DNA of 64,000 nt from Isoetes taiwanensis (taxonomy: Eukaryota > Streptophyta > Lycopodiopsida > Isoetales > Isoetaceae): NCBI GenBank assembly GCA_021234155.1, contig JAJEKV010000051.1:9818105-9882104 (forward strand), in the 5' to 3' direction. The position numbers and the translations under genes are program-made. A model generated the notes under the pieces. That model saw only the letters and a program-made list of their open reading frames with translations, did no database searches and was not told the DNA's origin. This document shows, piece by piece, positions 48,389-56,967 of this stretch (position 1 is the stretch's first letter; every line of letters starts with the position of its first letter).

Positions 48389-49472
48389 AAAAACCGTGGT
48401 AGCAATCAGCCTGCTGACAAACTAACATACAAAATGCAGAAACACCCAAAAATATATACAGTCATGCACCGCACCCGCAGTGCCTAATCAGCGAGTAGCC
48501 AGGCGGGGGCAAAGGTGACCTCGCAGGTACAGTGCCTCCTGAATGTACGACCCCAGGCACGTACTGACGGTGTGTTCATCAGCAAATGTAAGGGCAAGTC
48601 CGGCCATACTAAGGGAGCGTATCTGGCCCGGATTTGACTGAACGCTGGGCAACTCTGGAAAGTGTGAGATTCATCCTCAATGGCACCCGTTTGACAGCAC
48701 TGACAGAGCCTGTCCTGGCGGGGCTCCCCAATCCACCTGCCCGTCTCGATGCGAAGATGGTGGGCACCTGTGCGAATGGAGGCAATGAGTCTGCGCTTTT
48801 TCAGGGGCAGCTGGGGACGCAGGTAGAGCTGTGGGCCCCGGGCTAACACGGGGTTGATGTGCTCCTTGTAATGGGCCATTTTGACCTGCTCTAGAGCGCC
48901 GGGGTCCCAGAGCTTGCCAAGGAAACAAGCGTCTAGGTACTCTCGCTGTGTCCACCTGCACGCATCTGTGCTCTTGCACGTTCCATCTGGCGAACCACTG
49001 ATCTCTCTTACCCCTCCAACACGCTGCGGACTCATTGCCACAGTGTAAGCCAGGTGCGGGAGCCGAGCATCACCCATAGTAACCACTTTCTGAAAATAGA
49101 CGATGTGTCTATTAAGGGCTGCCCGCTGAAGCGGCAAGAATCCAGTTTCCTATAGGGAACTGAAGGTTTCACCCCAAGTGCCCGTGCCAAAAATGCCTTC
49201 TGCACCTGCTCCAAGTCATTCCATGTCACCAAAGAGACGACCGGGCCCCAAACCTCGACCCCGTACAGAAGGACAGGCTCGACTAGTGCCCGGAACAGAT
49301 GTGACTGATGGCCCCAATCATAGAGCTCTGCCTGGTGACTGTTGTTCTGCATGGCATAAAGCGCTTTCCAGCCTGCTGTCACCCGCAAGCGGATAGACGC
49401 CTCCCAGCAGAGCGAGGAGGGGAACTCCACCCCTAGATACTTGTAGGTGGGCGTGACGTCCACAGGCTGTCC

Positions 49473-49477
49473 CCGAT
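49473..49477. repeat. 5 bp target-site duplication CCGAT, left copy
   Basis: CCGAT directly precedes the 5' LTR and recurs directly after the 3' LTR at 58596-58600. A 5 bp duplication is the normal size for plant LTR retrotransposons and fixes both element borders. Confidence 0.95.
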
Positions 49478-51103
49478 TGTGACGTTCCAGCATAATATAC
49501 GCTCCCAATACGTATATTATACTGCCACGTCACACGTACACGTCACAGATGACATGTACTTGAGAGCAGGATAACGTTGCACCTAGGAGATAAAGGTTGC
49601 ACCTAGGGGGCAACCTTGGATGTTGGGTATGTAATTAAACATACACAACAAAAGGTTCCTTGTTCATCCATTTCCAAATGGCTTAAAGCCATTTGTCCAT
49701 GTGGATGCCCTAACCTAGATAGGGTCTATATAAGGGCTAAAACCCTAGACCCTAGCTCTCCTTTCATTTTGCCAATTAGGGTTTTCTAGAGCTTCCTTCC
49801 CTTTTTCGCATTTAGGGTTCGCTTGGGCCATTTCGGCCAAGGTAGGACTCAAATTCGCATTGCTAGGCTCCGAAAAGCCGGATTTGCACAACAGATCATC
49901 GAGTAGCAGCCCATCTTCAGCAAGATCAGAAGCATGGATGCCTTCCGAGGATCAGGAGCGAGTCAAGGAGCAGGTATCTAGTTGTTCTGTTGTGCAAAAC
50001 CGTCTTTGGGCATGGCAATATGCCGGTTTAGTATGTTAGATCATCTCTAGAGGCCTTGTAGATCCCGATATCTGAAGCTCTAACAAAGGAACCTAACTCT
50101 GTTATGTAGTTAGATTGTTTAGATGTTATTCTCTATTTCAGTTCTATGATGTTGGATGTATTTCACTCTGTGATCTCCATGTATGGGGAAGGGGGGGTAG
50201 AGACCTAAAGGCTGAGTAGTAGATGCTCCTAGAACAGCACCTTAGTTCCCAGTTACATGCGGCCCGTGCACAGGAGCCCGCCTGGTTGTGGGTGAAGGGG
50301 CTAGGCCGGTTGATAAGGAGGAACTTGTCTCATCACGGACTGACCCCTCTGGTAGTAAGGCCTATCGGGGGTCTTTGTGGGCTAGGCTTAATGGCTTGTC
50401 ACTGCGTGTGGGCAAGGCATGAGCTCGACACTCGTGGGGTGATGCGTCACCTTCCAGTGAGTTCAAGTCGAATAAGGGCAGTGGCCCTCTAGCCGCCTGT
50501 GATGAGCATGGATGCCTCTGGAGGAGAGGCAACTCTCCTCCTGCCTCATCGGGGCTGGGGAGATGCAACCCAGTAGCAGTAGCCCCTCTGGCTATTCACC
50601 CGGCAGGCTACGGCCAAGTCCCAACACTTTTCAGCCTACTCTGCAAAGTGTGCACGGGAGGGGCGGATGGAGTGGACTACCCAAGCCATGTTCTATGCCA
50701 GCCAAATCCATTGCCATAAATTCTGTCTGCAATGACTTCTGGAGACCCTAGCCATCAGTCATCTCCCTTGAGTCTGAGCCCCTGGGGATCTCCCCTTGTT
50801 ATTGTTGCTATGAAGATATTGTTATCTCTGTGATGTTGCTATCTCTATGGTTGTTGTATTGTGTTCACCCTTCGAGGTGATTGTATTTGTATATTGTTAG
50901 TTGTGCTCACGTTTGTTTATTCACGCTTCCGCAGATAGGTCGACCCGATGGAAGACGGGTGAATGACACATCCACTCTTCCCTTGCTGGCTCATCCCAAT
51001 GGGAGTAGAGTCGGGTGGATGGCCCCTGTCAGGTAGCTGCCAGGGGGAATGCTCCTCCTTCGAATACGATGCGGGCATCGTATAAGGAGTAGGGGACGTC
51101 ACA
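49478..51103 (+). repeat. 5' LTR
   Basis: It starts TGTGACGTTCCAGC and ends GGGGACGTCACA, 1626 bp. TGTGACGT...ACGTCACA is itself an 8 bp terminal inverted repeat. It contains the promoter described at 49725. The open frames inside the LTR are duplicated in the 3' LTR and show no family motif. Confidence 0.95.
49725..49756 (+). promoter_or_regulatory. LTR promoter: TATA box and telobox
   Basis: TCTATATAAGG at 49725-49735 is a good TATA box. Directly behind it is CTAAAACCCTAGACCCTAGC (49737-49756), which holds AAACCCTAG, a telobox-type motif found near the start of many plant growth and ribosomal genes. The same arrangement is in the 3' LTR at about 57214-57245. Transcription probably starts near 49757-49765. 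Confidence 0.65.
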
Positions 51104-51104
51104 G

Positions 51105-51116
51105 TGATATCAGAGC
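51105..51116 (+). other. primer binding site (initiator tRNA-Met type)
   Basis: TGATATCAGAGC begins one base after the 5' LTR. The standard plant site complementary to initiator tRNA-Met is TGGTATCAGAGC, so there is one mismatch. It primes minus-strand DNA synthesis. Confidence 0.85.
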
Positions 51117-51317
51117 ATGATCTTGGCAGCCCAAGATCGAGCACTGGCCATTTTTCCCTTAGGACTAACAGTAGATTCAAGCCTTGGGGTATAGCCACCC
51201 AAGCAAGAACTTCGAAAAATTGGGAAATTTTTTTCCAATTCTGGTGTAGAACATAGCTCCATGCTAGGTTGCTAGTCAATTGTAGCATCGACCCAACCTA
51301 AAATGCCTAAAAGCAGG

Positions 51318-51391
51318 CCACCCCTCACAGAGTGCGCCCAGGCTCATTCGGTTTGCAATCCAAACTGAACCAGGCGCACTGTGTGAGTGGT
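51318..51391. repeat. 73 bp near-palindrome, copy 1 (upstream of the H3-like ORF)
   Basis: CCACCCCTCACAGAGTGCGC at the left pairs with GCGCACTGTGTGAGTGG at the right, and the inner TTCGGTTTG pairs with CAAACTGAA. The whole unit can form a long hairpin. Further copies are at 51533-51605, 53154-53230 and a half copy at 53360-53400. Confidence 0.9.
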
Positions 51392-51532
51392 TGACCCCCT
51401 TTGACCTAATTAGATGTATAAATTAATCAAACTAATAGTGTAGTTCAGTTTATCTCCTTAGTTCTAGCTAGGTTTGCATCTTATAACATTAAAAAAACCC
51501 TTGTGAATTGTAAAATAGCCTCAAAAACAGAT

Positions 51533-51605
51533 GACCCCTCACAGAGTGCGCCCAGGCTCATTCGATTTGCAATCCAATCTGGCCCAGGCGCACTGTGTGA
51601 GTGGT
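51533..51605. repeat. 73 bp near-palindrome, copy 2
   Basis: Same sequence as copy 1 with a few changes (TTCGATTTGCAATCCAATCTGG in the loop region). It lies about 110 bp upstream of the TATA box of the H3-like gene. Confidence 0.9.
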
Positions 51606-51716
51606 GGATGTTTCATGGTATAATAAACCCAAATGAACGTCTCATATCTTCACTAATGCCCTAGTTTTCTTTTCCCCCATATGAATTGCAGGTCCCAACC
51701 CTAAATCCTACCTCCC

Positions 51717-51724
51717 TATAAATA
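51717..51724 (+). promoter_or_regulatory. TATA box of the H3-like gene
   Basis: CTCCCTATAAATAGAAAA places a canonical TATAAATA about 100 bp before the H3-like tail codons, leaving room for a 60-70 base leader. AACCCTAAA (about 51700) and TTAGGGTT (about 51731) are telobox-type motifs in both orientations. The unit therefore seems to have its own promoter besides the LTR. Confidence 0.65.
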
Positions 51725-51819
51725 GAAAATTAGGGTTGTATCCCCACCATCCCCGGAGAACAGCTCGCCCAAGAAGACGATCTTCAGGCGCCAGAGCTCG
51801 AAACTTGTCAAACAAAAGC

Positions 51820-53010
51820 ATAGCACGAACGAAACAGACCGCCCGCAAAGTTATGCCACCCGGTTATGTGAGCGCCCAAGAGCGGGCCGTCCGACAGAAG
51901 GCCCGAATAGACCAGGTGCATGCCGAAGAGGAGACACCTGTAGAACCACCTAACCCTAACCCCCAAGAGTAGGAACAGGTATCGGAGGAGCTCGATTGGG
52001 AGATGGACGCGGTGGAGGAGTTGAGGAGGGAGCTGGAGAGGGAGATCTTTGGAGATGACGAGGACACAGAGCAAGCACAGAAGAAGGGGAAGAGGAAAAG
52101 AGAGGAAGGCCAGACGAAGAAAACAAAGGCAGAGCGTCGCGAAGAAAAGGAAGAGCGGCGAAAGAGGAAGGAGGAGAAGAAACAGAGAAGGGAAGAAAGG
52201 AGGAAGCGCAAGGAGGAGCGGGAGAGGGTGAGAGCGGAGAAAGGCAAGGACCCGGAGCAGCCGGCGGAGAAACCGTCCAAGAAGAAGACGCCGGCCAAAG
52301 GAGTGACCATACAGGAGCCGGATCCCGAGAAGCCTCCATCTTCGTCCGACTCCGAATCAGAGGAGGGAGCGGGAAGACCTGACCCGGCGGAGGGCTCTGG
52401 ACCTTCAAACACAGCGCGGGAGGAAGAAGACACTGTGGCCAATGCACCGCCCTACCCTAAGTGGCCGTCGCCGAAGCACCCCAGTGATAGCACAAAGAAG
52501 CCCAGACCACAAAGGGAGTCTTATGTGCTAAAACAGGACTTGAAGTACCGGAAAGAGTTGAAGGAGTATACTTCGTACATGAAAATGTACGAAGAATACT
52601 CCAAGTATTATGAAGAGCACAGGGTGAGAGTCATTGAGGGAGGTCGGCCGACGAAGAAAAACACGCTGAAGCCACCACTGGAGAAGCCAACCCCTCCGAA
52701 GAAGCCAATGAAGAGGCGGGCGGACTCAAGATTCGCAAGGGCGGCCAAAGAAATTAAGCACTTCCAGCAGAGCTATGGCTTCCTCATCCCCAGAGCCTCC
52801 TTTGCGCGTCTTACGAGGGAGATTTTGCAGGAGTTCGGCCCGACTAAACGGGTCACGGACGATATGCTGCCGGCATTGCAGGAGGCGTCGGAGCAGCACA
52901 TCGTACAACACTTTGAAGACTCTGTTGCGTGTGCTCAGCATGCCAAGAGAGTAACTTGTATGCCCAAAGATATGAGGCTAGCTCAGTTTATTAAGAAGGA
53001 GCCCTTTTGA
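51820..53010 (+). pseudogene. histone H3-like fusion protein gene in the gag position (ATA start, one in-frame TAG)
   Basis: One frame of 396 codons, numbered from ATA at 51820. Residues 2-10 are ARTKQTARK, the exact first nine residues of histone H3 with both K4 and K9. Residues about 88-144 are a dense Lys/Arg/Glu helix-like region, 173-184 an acidic Ser run (SSSDSESEE), 235-270 an aromatic and charged segment (YEEYSKYYEEH), then basic Pro/Lys linker. Residues 310-396 align gaplessly with the H3 fold (KEIKHFQQS, FARLTREILQEF, ALQEASE, HAKRVTCMPKDMRLA), 41 of 87 identical by hand count. H3 tetramer residues Cys110, His113, Arg116 and Asp123 are kept; K79 is replaced by Gly. Loop 1 has canonical H3 length, so it is not CENH3-like. 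ATA sits in a strong initiation context (A at -3, G at +4), so it probably was ATG. TAG at 51970-51972 interrupts codon 51. Otherwise the frame is open, suggesting recent decay or a copy-specific defect. Confidence 0.9.
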
Positions 53011-53020
53011 ACTTGTTGTA

Positions 53021-53026
53021 AATAAA
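53021..53026 (+). terminator. AATAAA polyadenylation signal of the H3-like gene
   Basis: AATAAA lies 10 bases after the stop codon TGA (53008-53010) and is followed by a T-rich run, as expected of a polyadenylation region. Confidence 0.55.
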
Positions 53027-53153
53027 CTTTTTTTTTTCTAAAATAAGCTTGTAGTTTGGATAAGTTAATGAGTCAAATCGAGTGTAAGTAGGATGCATTA
53101 CCGAATTCTGTATTTAGAAACAATAAATTTGGAGCAAAACCAAGCATTTTTTG

Positions 53154-53230
53154 CCCCACCCCTCACAGAGTGCGCCCAAACCAATTCGGTTTGCAAACCG
53201 ATTCTGCCCAGGCGCACTGTGTGAGTGGTC
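53154..53230. repeat. 73 bp near-palindrome, copy 3 (downstream of the H3-like ORF)
   Basis: CCCCACCCCTCACAGAGTGCG...GCGCACTGTGTGAGTGGTCG, the same unit as at 51318. It lies about 145 bp after the stop codon. Confidence 0.9.
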
Positions 53231-53359
53231 GAGCATGGTTTGATGCCAAATCTTGTCTAAATGCAGAAAGTAGGTATACCATTCGACTCAGCTCACCTTA
53301 ATTAGTAAGATTTGACCCCTAGTTTGTAAAAATTGGCCAACCCTAAGCCAAATGGAGCT

Positions 53360-53400
53360 CCACCCCTCACAGAGTGCGCCCAGACCCATTTGGTTTGCGA
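53360..53400. repeat. 73 bp near-palindrome, half copy
   Basis: CCACCCCTCACAGAGTGCGCCCAGACCCATTTGGTTTGCGA, the left arm and loop only. The right arm is missing after 53400. Confidence 0.85.
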
Positions 53401-53805
53401 TGCCTTGATGGTGGTAGTAGATAAGTTGTCAAAGATGGCACACTTTGAAGCAAACATTAATTAATTTGAGAAATTTGGAATTCTCGTTTAGTATGAAATA
53501 GGTTATTGGTTCTCTATAAAACGTCGTAATTGGTTGCAATTGAGTAGAAGTTGCCGTTTATTTTTATGATTTTCACACATAAAATAGCAGTGTATCCGAA
53601 ATCGACATTTCTAAGGCTAAGCCGAGCTCTTTTTTGAGTAAGAGCTGCCCATTAGAAAGCGTAAAAATGTTCAGAAGGATCGCGACCGCGAACATTTAGA
53701 GCTGCGTAGCTACTTCCATTGACATAATAACATTTTTATTTTAAAATTTTAAAGCTTATTCTACGTAATAAAACAAATACAATCTTAAAAAAAAAAAACA
53801 TATTT

Positions 53806-53998
53806 TCTGCTCAACACAATCGCTGTGGCGATTTGCTTGAGCAAGAATGCTCTGTTTGCCTACGAAATCCTGCTCAACACAATCGCTGTGGCGATTTGCT
53901 TGAGCAAGAATGCTTTGTTTTCCTTCGAGATCCTGCTCAACACAATCGCTGTAGCGATTTGCTTGAGCAAGAATGGAGCTCTGTTTGCCTTCGAGATT
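53806..53998. repeat. three tandem 63 bp units, each a hairpin
   Basis: CTGCTCAACACAATCGCTGT...GCGATTTGCTTGAGCAAGAA repeats at 53806, 53869 and 53932. Within each unit TGCTCAACACAATCGC pairs with GCGATTTGCTTGAGCA. Units differ at only a few bases. Confidence 0.9.
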
Positions 53999-54599
53999 TG
54001 GTGAATCATGAATGGAAGTATGAAGGCAGCTTTTTCGAACCCGTACAGTTAGCTGCTTCTCTGCATCAGGAACAACCTGTGATGCTTTTTCCGCAGCATT
54101 GAAGTGCAACATTGCCAAGAAGCAGATCTGTGGCAAAAAAGAAGGCCATAAAAGCTAAATGATCAAAGATCTGCCAGTTTGAATAGCTACTTCTGAGCTT
54201 TTTGTTTTGAAAGCGTGATCAGCATAGGCATTTCTTCAACGATTTAACTCAAATTGAAATCTCTAAGCAATTCATGCAAACAGAGCATCCGGAAGTATTA
54301 TACATAGAAGATGAAATAAGCTTTGGAAATAACAGAGGATTGCAGATAAACGCCAAAGCATGTTCTATTACCTAAAGCCAGACCTGCAGAACGATTTTGA
54401 AGCAGGGGAAGCATACACCATTTTAAAAAACGATCCTGAAATAAATTAGGATATGGATGAATCCGACTATGGCTGCTTCATTTTCGAAGCCTAGAACATG
54501 CTTCATTTGAGGGCAGCATATCACGAATTTGAGAGCTCTGCCCTGCATATGCTTCAGTAAATAACAAAAGAGGAAAACAATATAAGGAAACGGCCTTAC

Positions 54600-54840
54600 A
54601 TCAGAAAGCCCTGGCTATGTCCACTGCAAAACCCTGGCTTGAGATGCGAAACCCTGCAGAAATCCTAAACCCTGCTTTGAGATGCAAAATCCTAAACCCT
54701 GGCTATGGCCACTGCAGAAATCCCTGAAATCTGGAAGCCCTGTGGCTATGGCGATGAGATCCGGCACTGGCTATGGCGAAGGAGTTCATTCCGACCTTGG
54801 CTATGGCCTTCAGATCCGACCTTGGCTATGCCCGCTGCAG
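54600..54840. repeat. degenerate CTGGCTATGGC repeat
   Basis: AAACCCTGGCTATG, CTGGCTATGGC and CCTTGGCTATGGC recur about eight times at irregular spacing, several followed by CACTGCA or CGCTGCAGA. Confidence 0.7.
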
Positions 54841-55109
54841 ATGTCCGGAGGGCAAGAAAGAAGAAAGGAGGAGAAGAGGTTTGGGCGAGTTCCGGCATGG
54901 CCGCTGCCTGCATCTCGACCTCGACCTGATATTTTAGAAAAATAATGATACTTTTTTTTTTTAGTATTTTGGTTGTAAATGACGTCCATTCAAATTATCC
55001 CGCCCAATGTGGGCGGGACAAAATTTGAATTAAAGGAAACCACTTTTTGCTTGTGGTGGACCTGGACGTGTCAGGTCAAAATTCTCTAAATCCCGTTTTT
55101 TTCTCAAAG

Positions 55110-56137
55110 TAATAAATTCGTGCTTTTTGTGCCGTGCAGGACAACAGACACGGCATTAGACACGGCCAATCTATTTGTTAAAGAGATTTTCAGGCTTCAT
55201 GGCATGCCGAGGGAGATAATTTCAGATAGGGACTCCAAGTTTATGAGTGCCTTTTGGCAAGACCTATTCACCACCATCCAAACAAAGCTTTCGATGAGCA
55301 CGTCATATCATCCCCAAACAGTTGGTCAGACGGAGAGGACGAACAGGATCATCGAAGATATGTTAAGAAGCTATGTATGGAACAAGCAATCTAAGTGGGA
55401 TGATTTCATCCACCTAGTAGAGTTTGCATACAACAGCACCAAGCAGGAGTCATCGCAGATGAGTCCTTTTATGATTAACTACGGGTATCCGTGTCTTACC
55501 CCAGATACTTGGCACAATCCTGTGTCCAAGGTGGAAGTCTCCAATGCAAGAGTTGGTGGAGGAGGTGAGAGGATATCTCCTTGCAGCAAGAAGCAGGCAG
55601 AAAAGCATCGCCGACAAGCATAGGACAGTAAGAGAATTTGAGGTGGGAGACAAAGTGTGGTTGAAGATCAAGGTCAAGCAGGCCAAGCTCCGCATCGGCA
55701 ATTGCAAGAAGCTTGCTCCCAGATGGGCTGGACCTTTCAGGATAGACAAGAGAGTGGGTACCCAATCCTACAAGTTGGACCTGCCAGCACATCTCAAAAT
55801 TCATAGAGTTTTCCACGTAAGTCTCCTAAAAAGGCACACTCCTAATCCGGAGGAGGTATTGGAGACAAATGAGTTGTTAGAAATGACGGACGAGCACCTT
55901 GAAATCGTCCCGGAAGTCCTTCTTGATAGATCTTATAAGAAGACAAGAAGGTCAAAATTTCTCCAATACCTTGTGAAGTGGAAGCACTTACCAGTGGAAG
56001 ACGCTACGTGGGTACTTGAATCAGATCTTAAGAAGCAGTACCCCGAGTTCATGGAGCAATGCAAGGGTCGGCTCGTCACCGAAGTAGTCGACATCAACAA
56101 CCAAGAAATCGGCTCAGGCATGTCGATTTGGGTTTAG
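55110..56137 (+). pseudogene. Ty3/gypsy integrase (C-terminal two thirds) with chromodomain, frameshifted
   Basis: The frame enters in the middle of the integrase core (LFVPCRTTDTALDTANLFVK). REIISDRDSKF holds the second catalytic Asp. YHPQTVGQTERTNR holds the catalytic Glu, with the usual DGQ changed to VGQ. The first catalytic Asp and the zinc-binding N-terminus lie upstream of the 55110 breakpoint and are missing. A frameshift occurs at about 55535. The second part has the GPY/F-type module (APRWAGPFRIDKRVG, HRVFHVSLLK) and a C-terminal chromodomain (PEVLLDRSYKKTRRSKFLQY, LVKWKHLPVEDATW). This organisation is typical of plant chromoviruses, whose chromodomains steer integration to H3K9-methylated chromatin. 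The copy is inactive. Confidence 0.92.
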
Positions 56138-56954
56138 ATTAAAGCCATGTGTAGCTAAGATTAATCTACGCATGCAGCCTATGCTAGGCATGGGTTGCGT
56201 GCGTTGTTACCGATGATGAGACCACTACGGTGCTCTCTAGGGCGTGGTGTAATGTCAATGTAGGCATGACCGCGTTTCCGCTTGGTTGAGTGGAAGGTAG
56301 ACTAGAAAGTCTACTTCTGTCCTATAGACGACCTCGAGAGATAAGAGGTCATTCAGGAATGCATGATAGGAAAAGCACCTCTAGTCAATGCCTACGGGGG
56401 AGGGCCCTTCACGCCCCATATACGGGAAGGACCCAAGTCCCACGCTGGGCAACTACAGGTGTAGGCATGAGCGGCATATAGGCATGATAGGGCGCTGTCT
56501 CCTCGGCCATGATGGGAGAAACATAATCTTCCTATGCCGGGAGATATGCCTTGCATCCATATAATTGTATTTAATGGGTGGTTCCCTTACAACCAACCCT
56601 TATAATAATTAAACATGTACTAACGTAGTGTACATCCTGCAGGCCAATAGAAGAATTGAGCGGCAGGAGGGTAGCACTACGAGGACTCACAACACATAAT
56701 TTTGCCATAATGTGTTGTGAGGAGGCGATAAGGAGTTTTAGTTAAAAACTTTCGAACTATAATTGATGTTAATTTTGTGAATAATAGATCATGAAGTAGA
56801 GGACGGAAGAGCCTCTCACAATAGTACAATTACAGTAAATTATAAATATCACCTGAGGTGATTGATATAACATGGATACATAAGTTGTTGTGATTGCAGG
56901 ATATGCAGGTTCCCAAGGTGGGGAGACGCGTGATGCTGAGGACAACATCAAGTC
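56138..56954. other. 3' untranslated region of the LTR element
   Basis: No gene was seen between the integrase stop and the polypurine tract. Small ORFs lack motifs. Confidence 0.6.
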
Positions 56955-56967
56955 AAGGTGGGGAGAA
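56955..56967 (+). other. polypurine tract
   Basis: AAGGTGGGGAGAA directly precedes the 3' LTR and would prime plus-strand DNA synthesis. One T interrupts it. Confidence 0.8.

Larger units (their letters stand above)
48244..49477 (-). mobile_element. LINE B, 3' part (split by the LTR retrotransposon)
   Basis: On the minus strand it holds the end of ORF2 (TYKYLGVEFPSSLCWEASIR, LYGVEVWGPVVSLVTWNDLE, CQTGAIEDESHTFQSCPAFS), the 3' stem-loop (48363-48388), GGTCTCCGTGGACGATAAAA and a (CTTC)n tail (48257-48279). The 5' part continues at 58596. Without the LTR element LINE B is about 5.3 kb. Its tail repeat differs from LINE A's (ATTCT)n. Confidence 0.9.
53401..55109. other. internal region of the LTR element without retroviral genes
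   Basis: In an autonomous gypsy element this interval would hold protease, reverse transcriptase and RNase H. None of their motifs is visible in any frame. It holds hairpin-forming tandem repeats (53806-53998), a short inverted repeat around 53670-53697 (AATGTTC..GATCGCGACCGCGAACATT) and an irregular CTGGCTATGG repeat (54600-54840). It is probably replacement or spacer DNA. Confidence 0.6.

Noticed and set aside
49478-51103. Open frames inside the LTRs (for example 50223-50492 and 50512-50751)
   Set aside because: They occur in both LTRs without motifs, overlap frames on the other strand, and are best explained as chance.
51736-51819. Upstream in-frame extension of the H3-like ORF starting at TTG
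   Set aside because: The start would be TTG, not ATG, and overlaps the likely leader right behind the TATA box. The strong initiation context is at 51820, where H3 homology begins.
52747-53010. CENH3 (centromeric H3) as the identity of the histone fold
   Set aside because: CENH3 has a longer loop 1 and a divergent tail. Here the alignment is gapless in loop 1 and the tail is the exact canonical ARTKQTARK.
51820-53010. A simple processed H3 pseudogene inserted into the LTR element
   Set aside because: A retrocopy would have tail and fold contiguous. Here they are separated by about 300 codons of continuous open frame in the same phase.
54682-54945. Open frame of 87 codons as a gene
   Set aside because: It runs through the CTGGCTATGG repeat, is open in two phases and has no family motif.
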